64,000 nucleotides of DNA from Acanthamoeba castellanii str. Neff (lineage: Eukaryota; Discosea; Longamoebia; Acanthamoebidae): NCBI RefSeq assembly GCF_000313135.1, contig NW_004457313.1:62001-126000 (forward strand), in the 5' to 3' direction. The translations under genes were made by a program, and so were the position numbers. Below are positions 32,654-44,923 of this stretch, piece after piece. The notes under the pieces were generated by a model. It saw only the letters and a program-made list of their open reading frames with translations. It was not told the DNA's origin and ran no database searches. The number at the start of each line of letters is the position of its first letter. The first letter of the stretch is position 1.

Positions 32654-33388
32654 TCAGGAGGGGTGGTGGCTATCGCTGATCTGGCCCAGTAGTCGGTCCA
32701 TCTCGGCCTCCAGGCGAGCCTCTTCCTTGGCGGCCACCACGTCCGGCTCCAGCTCGAGCTCCTCTCCCTTCTCGGCTTCCGTCGTCGCAAGGACCTGCTC
32801 GGTGGTGGTCGCGGCCGCACCGTCAGCAGCTGCGGTCTGGTCGCCGTCGTGGTGGTGGTGGGAGGCGATGGCGAGAGCGTGTAGGGAGTCGTGGAGGAGG
32901 GTGGACACGCCGTGGAAGGCGTTCTTGGTGGCGAGGGTGAGGGCCTGTAGCTTGTCGAGCTGCTCGGCGAGGATGGAGATGAGAGTCTCGCGAGCCTGGT
33001 GCGGTCGGAAGGCGTTGAGCAGGAAGTGGAGATTGACGAAGAGCTGCTCGAGATCGGCCACCTTGTCGTGGAAGGTGTACTCGTGCGGATTCGTGACCAG
33101 CGTGTTGAGCAGCTCCAGGTAGTTGTGTAGAATCGAGTGATTGAGCTTCTTGAGCTCTCGTCTGTGGTTAATCTCGCCTCGCGGGTAGAGCTGCACCCGC
33201 CCCGGGTGGTTCTCGAGGCTGTCTTCCACCTCCTGCGTGGCGAGGGGTCGTCCGAACATCGAATACGTGCCCTCGATCACCGGCGGCGGGGGCGGTGCCA
33301 CCCCCGCTGCCACTCGCTCATCTGTGTAAAGTTTGAAGTAGGGTGGGGGCGGCGGAAACGCCGACACTGTTCGTGCTCCATCTCCCAT
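32654..33388 (-). CDS. MED7: Mediator complex subunit 7
   Basis: A single exon of 244 aa from ATG 33388. It begins with the MED7 signature: SAFPPPPPYFKLYTDE, later FGRPLATQEVEDSLENHPG, QLYPRGEINHRRELKKLNHS, HNYLELLNTLVTNPHEY, KVADLEQLFVNLHFLLNAFR and HQARETLISILAEQL. The helical region pairs with MED21 in the Mediator middle module, which links transcription factors to RNA polymerase II in the nucleus. The C-terminus after ~residue 175 is His/Ala/Glu-rich and probably disordered. It shares 75 bp of upstream DNA with the divergent TMEM42 gene. Intronless, unlike most neighbours. Confidence 0.96.
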   Translation of the reverse strand: MGDGARTVSAFPPPPPYFKLYTDERVAAGVAPPPPPVIEGTYSMFGRPLATQEVEDSLENHPGRVQLYPRGEINHRRELKKLNHSILHNYLELLNTLVTNPHEYTFHDKVADLEQLFVNLHFLLNAFRPHQARETLISILAEQLDKLQALTLATKNAFHGVSTLLHDSLHALAIASHHHHDGDQTAAADGAAATTTEQVLATTEAEKGEELELEPDVVAAKEEARLEAEMDRLLGQISDSHHPS

Positions 33389-33463
33389 CTTCAATTTGTT
33401 TGATTAATCAAAAGAAAAACACTTTCGAGCACTTTCTTTTTCTTGTTTATTTTCAATCGAAAG
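33389..33463. promoter_or_regulatory. Very short divergent upstream region MED7 / TMEM42
   Basis: 75 bp separate the two start codons, so both 5' UTRs and the core promoters must fit here or overlap the genes. The stretch is AT-richer than its surroundings (TTTGTTTGATTAATCAAAAG is a near-palindromic block around TTAATCAA). Confidence 0.5.
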
Positions 33464-33976
33464 ATGACACGGCAGCAGAAGAAGAAGGAGGTGGCTTGGT
33501 GGGGCTTCGTGCTATCGACACTGGCAGGCACATGCGCGGGGCTGGCGTCGGTGTTTGGCAAACTGGCGATGGATGGCGTGTGGATCCTACGATTTGTGGA
33601 ATTCTGCCACAGCACCACAACGATGACGACGGTGGTGGATGAGTATGCCGGAGCGGCGCTGAGGGCAGCGTGCTTCGGGATGGTGTTCGTGTGCAACATG
33701 ATCATGTGGAACTTCTTCTTTGTGAAATCGATGAACCTCTCGTCGTCCGTGACCGCCACCGTGGTGAACTCGGCCACCAACTTCTTCTCCAGCGCCCTTC
33801 TCGGCCACCTCCTCTTCTCCGAACCTCTGCCGGCGGCGTGGTGGCTCGGCTCAGCCTTCATCATCGCTGGCCTCTTCTTCCTCGCCCGCGGGGACACCTC
33901 CACCTCGACCACGGACGACGTAGCGCGAAGCAAGCGATCCTCGTCGAAGATGAAGAACAAGAAGAAGATGAAATAA
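33464..33976 (+). CDS. TMEM42-family membrane protein (EamA/DMT-like half transporter)
   Basis: A single exon of 170 aa from ATG 33464. Four hydrophobic segments: GFVLSTLAGTCAGLASVFGK, LRAACFGMVFVCNMIMWNFF, SVTATVVNSATNFFSSALLG, and AAWWLGSAFIIAGLFFLARG. The pattern FGKLAMD and SATNFFSSALLGHLLFSEPL matches TMEM42 proteins, which resemble one half of an EamA/DMT drug-metabolite transporter. A Lys-rich C-terminal tail (KMKNKKKMK) is probably cytosolic; a di-lysine type ER retrieval role is possible but unproven. Function of the family is unknown. Confidence 0.88.
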   Translation: MTRQQKKKEVAWWGFVLSTLAGTCAGLASVFGKLAMDGVWILRFVEFCHSTTTMTTVVDEYAGAALRAACFGMVFVCNMIMWNFFFVKSMNLSSSVTATVVNSATNFFSSALLGHLLFSEPLPAAWWLGSAFIIAGLFFLARGDTSTSTTDDVARSKRSSSKMKNKKKMK

Positions 33977-33987
33977 TATGATACATA

Positions 33988-34985
33988 CTATGTACAGCGA
34001 TGCCCGCGCTTGCATAGGCTTGCTCTCTTCGTCTTCTTCTTCCTTGCAGCTCTAGAGGGCGTGGTCTCGTCGAGCTGGCGAGGCAAGGTACCAAAGGCCT
34101 CCCAACTGCGCACGATGCACGACGAAGGTGAGATTCTCCATCGACAAGAGGAGGAGATGAGGAGCAGTACAATCGCGAAGAGGTGGCAGAGTATGAACAA
34201 CCACAGGCATATGACGAGGAAGGAGTAGCCTATGCTCTCGTGCGGCTTGCTCTGTGCCGAGAGAGCGATGAATGAGCTTCAAAAGGCAACACAGCAACGC
34301 ATTGTCTGTCGGTGGAAAGTAGTACCTTGTGGGCGCCATCAAGGTTGTCACCGCCATCGTCATCAGGGGCGGGCGGATGGTACGAGGCGCAGGTGTTGGG
34401 ACATCGTCGCCTCGCCTCATCCGATCCGTCGCAGCAATCGCAGATGCCGTCGTCCACCATGCTGCTCGGCATGTGGTGCTGCTCTCCCGCGCACCAGAAC
34501 CGTCCGTTCGCACACGCGCTCGTACCTGGCGCAGAGTCGGCCAGACAGAGTCAGAGCCATCACCAAAGCTGGAAGAAGCTTCTGAGTGGGGTGAATACCT
34601 GGCTCATCGGTGCCATCAGCACAATCGCAGTAGTCGTCGTTGATACGAGCCAGCGTCAGCTGCACGCCCGAGCCGGCGCACTTGAGGCCCGATGCCTCCC
34701 ACCGTTCCCGCTCTACATCGGAGAAAATGTGTTATTTTTATGCAGTTTAATGTTATGTCATTTGATCATCTGGTGATTGGGGAGCGTACGCTCAGGAGAG
34801 AGGCCACGGACAGTCGTGAGAGGTGTCGGCGTGGGCGAGCCCTTGATGACGGGCGGGTGGTGATAGTCGTCCAAGATAAGCGAGCCGTAAGTGGCGAGCT
34901 CGAACAGGATGAAGGACACGACAAAGGTGACCCCCACCAACACATAGATCCGGTACTGGCCCCGCAGTATGCCTGGTCTCTGCAT
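33988..34985 (-). CDS. Short glucosidase II beta-like (PRKCSH N-domain) membrane protein
   Basis: Four exons, phases agreeing (257 aa): 34985-34790, 34712-34599, 34525-34326, 34251-33988. An N-terminal signal anchor ([20 protein letters not shown]) is followed by the paired LDLRA-like module of glucosidase II beta: [48 protein letters not shown]. The acidic and cysteine residues form two Ca2+-binding knots. A second hydrophobic helix ([20 protein letters not shown]) is encoded by the last exon if the acceptor at 34252 is used. The family's full-length member trims N-glycans in the ER together with the alpha subunit, but this protein has no MRH domain, so it is rather the short plant-type paralog. 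The 3' exon is the least certain part. Confidence 0.8.
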
Positions 34986-35252
34986 CAGATGTGGCGCAAG
35001 CACAAAGAAAAGGCATCTTTCTGTTTTTCCTTGTGTTTTCTCTAAGCTTGCTCTTTCCTTTCTGTGTTTGGCGGCTCTTTGAAGGAGTGCGCGCAGGGTG
35101 CTGGGGAAAGCACTTGCCGACAAGGTGCGTGGTGCGAGCGTGTGTTCGTCTTCGTTCTTCGTTGTTGTTTTTATTTATTTATTTATTTACCCAAAAATGG
35201 TGCTGTTTACCAGAGTGGCGTGGAGGACGTGGTGCCCGGTGCCACGTCAGCC

Positions 35253-38200
35253 CTACTCTTGCGACTTGGAGAGGACGTACTGGCGGGCCTTCTCGCGCAC
35301 GTGGCCGACCGATTCCTTGGTGCCGTGCTCCTTCTCGAACTTGAGGTAGCGCTCGAAGAAGTAGCGCATCTTCTTGGACGACAGCTGGAGGGTGGTCACC
35401 TTCTCGAACAGGTTGCGGATGGCCCCGTGGTCGCCCAGGGCGAGCTCCATGTCGATGTAGATGCCCCAGATGTCGACTCGCTTGGGGTAGTTGCTCAGAA
35501 TGCCCTCGAAGATCGTCCTTCCTCGCTCCGGCGATCCGTGCTTGAACTCCATCTGCGCCATCTTCGAGATCACGCCAATGTCTGCGTTGCCACACCACCA
35601 CCGCCATCATCGCTGTCGATGTCAGCATATGACAAGACACTATGACATTTGATTATGACGAGGACACACAAGAAGACGGGACACGTACGCTTCTTCTTGG
35701 GGAGCACCTGGAGGGCACGCTCGAGGACCTTGCGAGCGCCCTCGATGGAGTGGAGGTTCTTGAGGTGGAACTGCGAGTAGCGGAGCCAGATCTGCCAGCT
35801 GTGCTTGAACTTCTTGGTCATCGCCTTGTAGAGCTCTTCGGCCAGCTGTTGTCGAGCAACACAAAACAAGAGATCACCATTCGTTAGACAGCGTGATCAT
35901 CGAGGACACCACACACACACAACACGCACACAACGCACGCGCACCTTGTACTGTTCGCTGCGCTCGTAGATGCCGACGAGCTGGAGGTTGACGGTCTTGG
36001 GGTCGTTGTAGGTGAGGGCGCGCTGGAAGACCTGCATGAGCGACTCGTTGGAGCCGTGCTTGTTCTCCAGGTTCATCAGGGCGACCCACACGTTGAGCTT
36101 CTCCTGCTCCTCGCGGAAGTTGATCCGCTTGAGCGCCCGCTCGGCGATCTCCCTGGCCCTGTCGATCTCCGCAATAGACAGCTGTTCGCGCAGAAGAAGA
36201 AGAATTAGACCGAAGCACCGCGCAGAGATGAGATGGCTCTGTTGTGGAAGTGGTGGTGGTCGAAGTGTACCTGGAAGGCCATGTACTTGATCCACAGGAA
36301 GGAGGAGTTGGGGGAGGCGAGGAGCAGCTTCTCGTAGTCGTCGGCCGTCTTGGGGAGGGCCTCGGCCAGGAGCTCCTCCTCCTTGGCCGCGAGCTCCTCC
36401 TCTTCGGCAGCCTGCTGCGCCTTCTTGGCGCGCTTCTTCTTGCCCTTCTTTTCCTCGAGCTCGATCTCCTCCTCGTTCTCCTTGGCCTCGTCGTCGTCCG
36501 CCGCCTTGGCGCTCCTCTTCCTCTTCTTGGACTCGATGGGCTCCGCCTTGGTTGGCGTGGCATCGCCCCAGTCGAACCCAACCGGCGCCAGGCCCTCGAC
36601 CTTCATCTCGTCGCCATCTTCCTCCTCTTCCTCGTCCTCCTCGGCCTCCTCGGCCTCAGAGTCGCTCTTGGACACGACAAGAAGGTTCTCTTCGTCTTCG
36701 TCGTCGCTGTCCTGCAGCATGCTGTCCGCGGAGTCGTCGAGCTGCTTCTTGGCCTTCTTGCTCTTGCGCTGCTTCTTGGGCTTGGCGGTCTCCTCGTCGC
36801 TCGAGTCGATGTCGCCCTCGAAGTGGGACGGCTTGAGCGAGACCTCGAAGCGCTGTCGCTCCGGATCGATCTTGATCACCAGCGCCTTCACGGCGTCGCC
36901 TTCCTTGTAGTACTTGGCCGGGTGGTCGACGAAGTCGTCGGACAGCTCCGAGATGCGGCACATGCCGATCAGCTTGCTGCGCTTGATCTGCACCAGCAGG
37001 TTCTTCTCCTTGACGCTCTGGATCGTGGCCTTGACCTTCATTCCCTCCTTGAGGTCACCGAATGCGAGCTTCTTCGAGCCCCGCGTGCCCAGTGTCAGCT
37101 CGATCTTGGCTTCGTTCTCTGCATTTCAGAGAGAGAGACGCGAAGGTGAGCAAAAGGGAAAAGAAAAGAGAAATGAGAAATGAGAAATGATGACGCACTC
37201 TTCCTCTTGCCGATGGACTTGACCTTGGCCTCGACCAGCTTGCCCACGGGGAAGGCCACGCCGATCTTCTTGACGGGCGACTGGCCGAGCTCGCGTCGCG
37301 TGATACGGGCGCTGAGCGACCTGTTGAGCGCCACAAAGACCGCGCTAGTGGAGGTCTCCGTGACGTAGCCACGGACCATCTTGCCCACGGCGAGGTCGGC
37401 AACCGACTCGATCTCGGGGAATGCGAGTTGCTGCAGCCGTTGACCAACGTCACACAAATGAAAGGTTAGCCCCCTTTGATGCGATCAAGCGAGAGCGTAG
37501 AAATACGGACCTCCTTGGGCACTTGCAGGTTGTTGACGCGAGAGGGACGGAGGGACAGATCGACCTTGTTGCCCTTGGCACCCAGGACGTAGCACTCTCT
37601 GACGTCGCCTTCCTTGAGGTCTGCAAGCGGGTTCTCGGTGTAGTCGTCGGCGATGTCGGTGATGAACACGCGTCCGTAGGTGTGGGGCGAGAGCTGCATG
37701 TTGACACCGACGCCCGGCAGGATCTTGGAGATGCGGCCCAGAACGACGGTTCCCGGCTTGATCTCGGTGCCCTTCTGTAGTGAGTGCGTGGGTGGTGATG
37801 TCAAGACTCCCTTCACTACACACATAGAGAGAGAGAGAGAACAACGTTGATGGGCGTACGTTGGGAACGAGCGTCAAATCGAGGGCCTTCTTCTGTGTGT
37901 CCACGTGCTTGACGTAGCACGTAACGGCGGTTCCAACCGCGTACTTCTCTGTGGGGGGGGGGCGTAGAGCAAATTCAAAGAGTGAGTGAATGTAAGTGGA
38001 CAGCGACGCGCTCGTGGCCGGGCGGGTGCAGGACACGAACCGGAAAGGTCACGAATGTCCTTGGCGCTGTCGGACATGTCCAAGATGAAGACGCGTCCCT
38101 TCAGGATGCAGGTGACGGACACCCACACGCCGTCAGGGGTCACTCTGTCCACAACGCCCAGCAGTTTTTCACCCTGAGTGAAAACAAACACCCCACCGAA

Positions 38201-41200
38201 TTGAGGTCAGTGCACGGTCCGACGGTGCCAAGAAGAGCGCTTCCGAAGGGCGTACCACGCTGAGAGTCTCGAGCGTCCTGCGCGGGGCGGCTTGGCCCTC
38301 GCCGAGGGCGAGATCCGCCGGACGGAGGCTGAGATCCACGGAGCGGGAGGTGACCGGGTTCTGGTGCGAGATGGGCAGCAGCCTGTGCTTGGCCCTCAGC
38401 ACGACGTCCAGCACCTTGCCCTCGATGTGGTCCCCGATCTACGCCAAAAACACCCAGCCCCGAATGTTTGAGCTCAACGACGTTCTATTGCTGAGCATGA
38501 AGGGCGAACGCACCGTGTACTTTAGCAGAGGGTTGGCGTGACCGTTCAGCTGGGAGATGTCATCAGCAATCTCCGTAATGTGGACGCGGCCTGAGATCAG
38601 CGGAGGGAAATGAACATTAGCGATGCATGTTCATTCGCGCCAGTGGCGAAGAGAGAGAGAGAGAGAGACAAAAGGGCACCTCGGATGTGCGAGCCCAGGG
38701 AGACGTTGAGCTGGGTGGGCAGAACGGAGGTGATCTTGGCCTTGACAATGTTGCCGGCCTTCAAGTCGGTGACGTCGATGGCGGCTGGAAGAGGGGGAAA
38801 GCACTGTTCAGTTAGCACACGCGATGTCGTTGATGTTTGGAAAAGGAGGCTTGAGAGCAGCAACGCACGATTCTTCTTCTTCTTGTCCTCCTCCTTCTCG
38901 ATCTTGGACAGCAGCAACAGCATACGGCTGTTGGGCGTCGAGGGAATCTGCGCGAGGACGGAGTGGGTCAGGAGAGGTTTGATTGATGGGTGGATGGATG
39001 GATGGATGGGCGGAACGGTAAACGCACCTCCTTGACGATGGCCTTGCACTTCTCGTGGATGATGAACTTGGAGAAGGGGTCGGTGTGCTGAGTGTTGCAG
39101 TCCTTGGTGGCGACGTAGCCGACGTGGACGCCCGGCTTGGTCGACGGAACGGAGACGACGAGGTAGGAGCCCTTGATCAGCTCCACCCTGCTCTCCACCT
39201 CATCGCCCACCTTGAGCCCCTCGGCCTCGTTGCTGCCCTTGGACTTGCGCTTGGCGGTCTTCTTCGCGGGCTGCGAGCTGGCAGGGAGCGCGGCGCTGAT
39301 CAGCTCCGGCTGGAGCGACACGTCGATGATGTAGCGCTGCTTGTCGATGTCCAGCACCACGGCCTTGACCTTGGCCCCCTCGGTCAGCTCCTCGTTGTCT
39401 TCCTACAATCGATCGAGCGGGAAGGAATGAGTGAGAACATGAATCGCAAGGTGCTGCTGAGCAAAGAGGAAAGCGGGGTGGTTGGAGAGGTAAGCACGTA
39501 CGGGAATCTGGTCCTTGACGGCGAAACCGGTGACGTTGGGGTCGGCAAAGGTGAGCACGGCACCAAAGTCCTTGAGGATCTTGATGGTGGCCTCGACGGA
39601 CGAGCCGATCTCAAAGGCCGACCAGTTCACCTTCGGCTTGGGCGCGGCACCCTCGGGCTTGGAGCTGGCGATGGCCTCCTCCTCCTTGAAGTAGGACTGG
39701 AGGAAGGAGATCGAGGTGTTGGGGCCGCACTGCGAGGGCTTCAGGGTGAGGCTGAGCTTATCGCCCGTGCTGTCGACGACGCGCGCCCGGACCGTCTGGC
39801 CCACGGTGAAGCGCGTCTTGAGGTCGTCGAGCGGGCCGTCCACCAGGTTCGTCACGTAGGCGAGACCGGCGATGGAGTTCGCGAACTCGACGAAGCAACC
39901 AAAGGTCTCAATACCGCGAATTATTCCCTGTGTTTGGAATGCCAACAATGTGAGCCACTGCCTTATAGTGTTCGCACGCAAGTGGCGCGGAGGCAGCACG
40001 TACGGTCGAGAGCGTGCCGCTCGTGAAGTCCTCCCTGGCTTGAAGGAGTTGGCCGGACTTGGCGGCTTCGATGAGGCTGGGCTTGCACGAGAGGGTGATC
40101 CTCTTCTGCGCTTCGTTCTTGCTCCACACGAGCATCTCCTTCAGCACCGACCCCTTCGAGAGGGTGGCCCTGATCGCTTCGCAGTGACCGACATGGTCGG
40201 AGAGGTGCGGGTTGGGAAGAACGCCGGCGATTCCGCCGCTCAGCTCAACACGGACAGCGCCGTCCACCAGGTACTTGACCGTGCCGCTGACCATCTGTAG
40301 TCGTTCGTTCGTCACAAACGTTAAAACGCGAACGCGATCACGCCGAGCCGAGGGAAGGATTCATCGACGTACGCTTCCGACTTTGAGCTCGTTCCAGTTG
40401 TAAGCCTCATTCTCGAGAACCTCCTGCTTTTGCTTTTTCTGTGCATGCGCATGGATCGGGGAGTGAGCGACTGCCAGCACTCGAGTGAGTGTGACGGCGA
40501 ATGGTACCAAAAAGGAGAGCGAGATTCGCTTCTTCTGGGCGTCGCACGTGAGGACGTGGCACTTGACGACCTGGCCGGCCGTGTAGACCTTCTCGGGGTT
40601 GTCCACAAAGTTGTTGCTCAGCTGGCTCAGCCCGACCAGACCCGTGACGCCGTTGAAGAAAGTGACGAACACGCCGTATTCCTAAAAACGCAGGTTAGCT
40701 AAGTTGGCCATGTGCAACGAGGGAGGAGAGCACGAACCTTGACCGACGAGATGTAGCCGTGCGACTGCACGCCGGGCTCGGCGTCCTCGAACGAAGTGAT
40801 CACCGGCAGGTCAGAGGAGACGAGCGACTTCTTGCAGGTCACGATCACCCTGCCGGCGACCGGGTCCACGGAGAGTGCCTGCACGCACGTAGCATCGAGA
40901 GAGAGAACGCATCGCTTAGACGTGGTCCCGGTGAAGGATGTGAGAAGTGAGGTCATTCATACCTTGCACTTGATCGTATCACCAATCTTGAAGTGGGCAG
41001 CAGGGTTCTGTAGCTGGGTGATGTCGGACATCTGGGACGAGGGGCAGAAGGCCCTGATGGACTTGGTGAGAGAAATCACCATGCCCTTGGGCACCAGCTC
41101 CAGTATGGTTCCCTGCGGCGAACGAAACGACAGCGTTTGGTGAGACTCACTTGTCCCGTTGTTGATTCACAATGGCGCGTGGGTGACTTTTTCTCAGCGG

Positions 41201-43403
41201 AATGCGTACCTTCAGCTTCTTGCCGATGGGGATGTCCTCGCGGCGCAGGAAGGCGAGGTCGAGGATCGACTGCTTCATGGCAACGGTGACCACACCCTCC
41301 AAGGGGTCGCGGCTCACCACACGGCAGACGACCTCTCGCCCCATACGATACTTCTTCAGGTTCTCTTCGGACTCGTCCGAAACCAGCGTCGCCTGCCAAG
41401 AGGTAAAGGTTTCGGGTCAGCGCCTCGCTAATGCCTCGCCGAGGGGGAAAAGAAAGGCGATGTAACATACGGGAACGAAGGCCGCTTGGGCGGGCTCTGT
41501 GGGAAGCTCGAGGAACAGGCCGTTGCGCTTGTCCACCATGGTGACCTTGGCCGCCTCGAAACGCTGGCCGATGTGCACAGCCTCGGGGAATTCGTAGGCC
41601 TGGTACTTGACGATGTGCGGAAGCAAGCTGAACGAGGCCATCTTGTTCTCGTAGTCGACGTGCACGATGCGGCCCAGCACCTGAGGCGGTGATTGCGAGC
41701 AATGTTAGATGATCGCGAGCGCGTGCACACGGGAGCGCTCAACACGGGGACAAACCTTCTTGCCCTCGGGGTAATTCGCGCTCAGCTTGGACAGCGGACA
41801 GCCAAGGTGCTGGCTGCTCACAGTACCACCGAAGTAGCCCAGGAACTGAAGGAAGAGGCCTTGCTTGTAGACCTTCTTGACCTGCATGTTCCAACAAGCG
41901 AGACTACGGTTAGCCGCAATGCCGGGTGGTAGCCGAATGGCGCTTGCAACAGTACCTGAGCGTTGATGAGCATGCCGGCCTTGAGCGTCTGAATGGTGAA
42001 GACGTTGTTGTCCTTGGTAACAGCCGTGCTGAATTTGTCCGGGTCGTAGTGAACTGTGACAGTGTTGTTCTCCCGCTTGACCGAATCCACCACGCAAGCC
42101 ACGGGCTGGCCGACAACGAACTGAGCAGTCTGAGATTCCTCGTCTAATAAGAAGCAAAAGAAGTGACGGTCAGCATGGCCATGCTGGAAGGGAGAGCACA
42201 ATATAGCCAAGGCCTTGTATATACCCTCAGTCATCTCAGCGGTGTCCTTCACCAAGAAGCCCGTAAATTCGTTCGTTCCAAAGGAGATGATGTAACCGTG
42301 ATCCTCCACGCTCTTCACACTTCCGTGGATGGCCTTGGTGAGGGAGAGAAGAAGGTGCCAGTCAGTACACGGCGTAACACATTCGGTTGTAACACCGGCT
42401 AGGTGGCAATACCATGCCGGGCGTGATGTTGCCGATGGCCAGATTCTGGTTGAGAAGAGAGGGACGGAGAGAGAGGACGACGTTCTTCTTGTTGCCCTTC
42501 TCGCGTTCCTCCAGAGCCTTGATCACACACGGAACGAGCTGGCCCGGCTTGAAGAAGGCAGACATCTTGGGCAACACGTCATCCTGAGAAGAGGCCACGT
42601 GCATCGCGTACATACGACGTACGTCTGTGAGTGCATCGTTGTGTAATTACCAGATCGGGGGAATAAGGGGGACTGTACCTCGTCGTCGACTTTGCTGGCC
42701 AAGAGCTCGCTGAGTGTGTCGGTCACTTCGGTGATGGGCACAACGCCAGTCAGCCCGCTTGGCAAGGTGAGGTGCATCTTGAAGTCCTTGACCTTGGTAA
42801 CCGCACCGAGCAGCGACGTGCCGGGGGCCAAGCTCTGCGGCGTAACACGAAGTGGTGTGGCGTGAGATGAAGTGCATCTTAAAAATAATAAGCAGCAGGC
42901 TTGGTCGGCCCATAGGCTCGTGCGGCAACTCATGTGCGCGTATGAGCGACCTTCCGGCCGCTCACGCCGACCACACGGTTGGTAATGGTTTCAGCTCCGG
43001 GTGTGGTGTTTATGGTATAGGGAACTTCAACGATGATTGTCGAGCCGCAACGCGGTGCTGTAGATGGTGGGATCGGAGAAGGCACCTTGAATCGGAGAGG
43101 TTCGATGAATTTGGGAAAATTGAACGCCGTCACGGAGCTGGCAAGACCTTCGCCGTCCTTCGGCTTGTCATCATCTTCGTCATCTTCCGCCGGCTTGCGC
43201 TTCTTTCGTGTGTCCTTCTTGGCGGGGCTCTTGGCACCCTTCTTGCCCTTGCTCGATTTAATCTCGAACAGGAAATCGGAATCGGCCTGTTTGTGAATTT
43301 TTCTCACCTCAAGAGGCGTGACGGCACTTCCACCACCTCGCGGCAGATCCTCGTCCTCCATCTTCCTCTTCTTTGTGGCCACAGCAGTCTGGCGCTTCGA
43401 CAT
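35253..43403 (-). CDS. RRP5: rRNA-processing factor Rrp5 / PDCD11 (S1 repeats + HAT repeats)
   Basis: A long gene of roughly 30 exons from ATG 43403 ([14 protein letters not shown]) to TAG 35253. After a basic/acidic N-terminus come about a dozen S1 RNA-binding domains, seen as repeated blocks such as [80 protein letters not shown] and [20 protein letters not shown]. An acidic Lys/Glu linker (about 36830-36330) follows. The C-terminus is built of HAT helical repeats ([56 protein letters not shown]). Rrp5 binds pre-rRNA and is needed for both 18S and 5.8S maturation in the nucleolus. Individual exon borders were checked only in part. Confidence 0.95.
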
Positions 43404-43781
43404 TCTTGTGAGATGTGCGCACAAAATCGGATCCGTTGCAGAATGAAGAAATCTGGGGTATCGCTCCGGCCGCTACACTCTCCACCTGTCTCCGTCCACG
43501 TCCAAAACAACGTCCGCACAGAAGAAGCCAAGAATCGCAACGTTCTTTTCATTCCTTTCATATTTCAGCAATTTCGAACCGCCGCGTGGGCCATTGGCTC
43601 TGCATTACATTCGTACGCCGTTAGCCGAAACGAGACTTTCGCGCTGCGCAACGAGACAAAATAGCCCAGCGTCCAGAGAGTTGATTTCGCAGACGACCGC
43701 GGCGTTGAATCGAATTGATTACATTGCTGCGTGAAAGAGAACAGGAAAGACCGCGAGTCAGCTATTATTTTATAATCAAAG
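43404..43781. promoter_or_regulatory. Divergent upstream region RRP5 / Rac
   Basis: 378 bp between opposite start codons. The sequence becomes AT-rich toward the Rac gene (GCTATTATTTTATAATCAAAG just before its ATG, with a TATTTTATAA block that could act as a TATA element or initiator region). No RNA gene or ORF supported. Confidence 0.45.
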
Positions 43782-44659
43782 ATGGCCATGCAAAACGTCA
43801 AGTGCGTCGTCGTCGGTACGTTGAATCCTTCATTCATCAACCTATCCTCTTGCCGTCCTTTCGGAGGTTTTAGATTAGAAGATAAGAGAAGACAATGTGA
43901 ATGGGCCTTTCATTTACACCCTTACTTCTCATCACCAGGTGACGGCGCTGTCGGTAAGACCTCGCTTCTTATCTCTTACACTGAGAACAGATTCCCCGTC
44001 GACTACGTGCCCACGGTTCGTCCCCAACCGCCACCCTCTTGTCTTAATCAAAATTCTTACTCTTGTCATTGCTGGGCAGGTGTTCGACAACTTCACGACC
44101 GGTGTCGAGGTTGATGGAAAGCTCATCAACTTTGCTCTCTGGGATACTGGTAAGCTTCCTTCCCCTTCAATTTTATTGATCGGGGGGGGGCTCCTCAATG
44201 CCCGGCAACGTTGGATAGTGGGCTCACGCACATGTCTCTCCAGCTGGTCAGGAGGAGTACGCACGACTGAGGGCGCTGAGCTACCCTGAGACTGATGTGT
44301 TCCTTCTCTGCTTCTCCGTCGTGTCCCCGGCAAGCTTCGACAACATCAAGACCAAGTGGTACCCCGAGATCAGCCACCACTGCCCAGGCGCCAAATGCAT
44401 CCTCGTGGGCACCAAGATCGATTTGAGGGAAGACAAGGCTACGATGGAAAGCCTCAAGGGAGAGAAGGCGCCAACACCCGACATGGGCAAGAAGATGGCG
44501 GAGGACATCGGCGCGGAGGCCTATTTCGAGTGCTCGGCGCTTACGCAGGAGGGATTGAAGAGGGTGTTCGAGGAGGCCATCAGAGCAGTCATTGGCAGAC
44601 CCGACAAGCCATCCGGACCCGCCAAGCCCAAGAAGGAGAAGAAGTGCCTCCTGTTCTAG
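43782..44659 (+). CDS. Rac-family small GTPase
   Basis: Four exons with agreeing phases (198 aa): 43782-43815, 43939-44015, 44080-44149, 44244-44659. Exon 1 encodes only [12 protein letters not shown] and intron 1 splits the P-loop ([11 protein letters not shown]). Switch I is [18 protein letters not shown]; switch II is [20 protein letters not shown]; the base-binding motifs are GTKIDLRED and ECSAL. A Rho insert helix ([20 protein letters not shown]) identifies Rho/Rac rather than Ras. The C-terminus has a Lys-rich stretch and a CLLF CAAX box for prenylation (Phe favours geranylgeranylation). It acts on actin at the plasma membrane. Intron 3 has a G9 run on the sense strand, the only such run on this side. 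Confidence 0.97.
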
Positions 44660-44923
44660 AGCGTACCTCTCCTCTTCCCTTCTTTCTTCACTGCAAGGCA
44701 ACTTCATCTCGCCGATTCGATTCCCGGACATCACAACGCCTCTCCTCGCCATTCTCTCTGCCTCCTCTTCTCCTCATATTCCTGTAAGATACACTCGATG
44801 ATGATGTTACAACTATCCCCATGAGGGTTGTGGCAAATGTTTGTTTATTTCCTCCTCATCAACTCTTTGCCTTCCCCGTTGCTTTCTTTTCTTTTTTACT
44901 CTTTTTATAAATATTTTTATAAG

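Noticed and set aside
44700..44730. tRNA-like TTCGATTCC tract downstream of Rac
   Set aside because: No acceptor stem or anticodon arm could be folded around it; it is in a 3' UTR.
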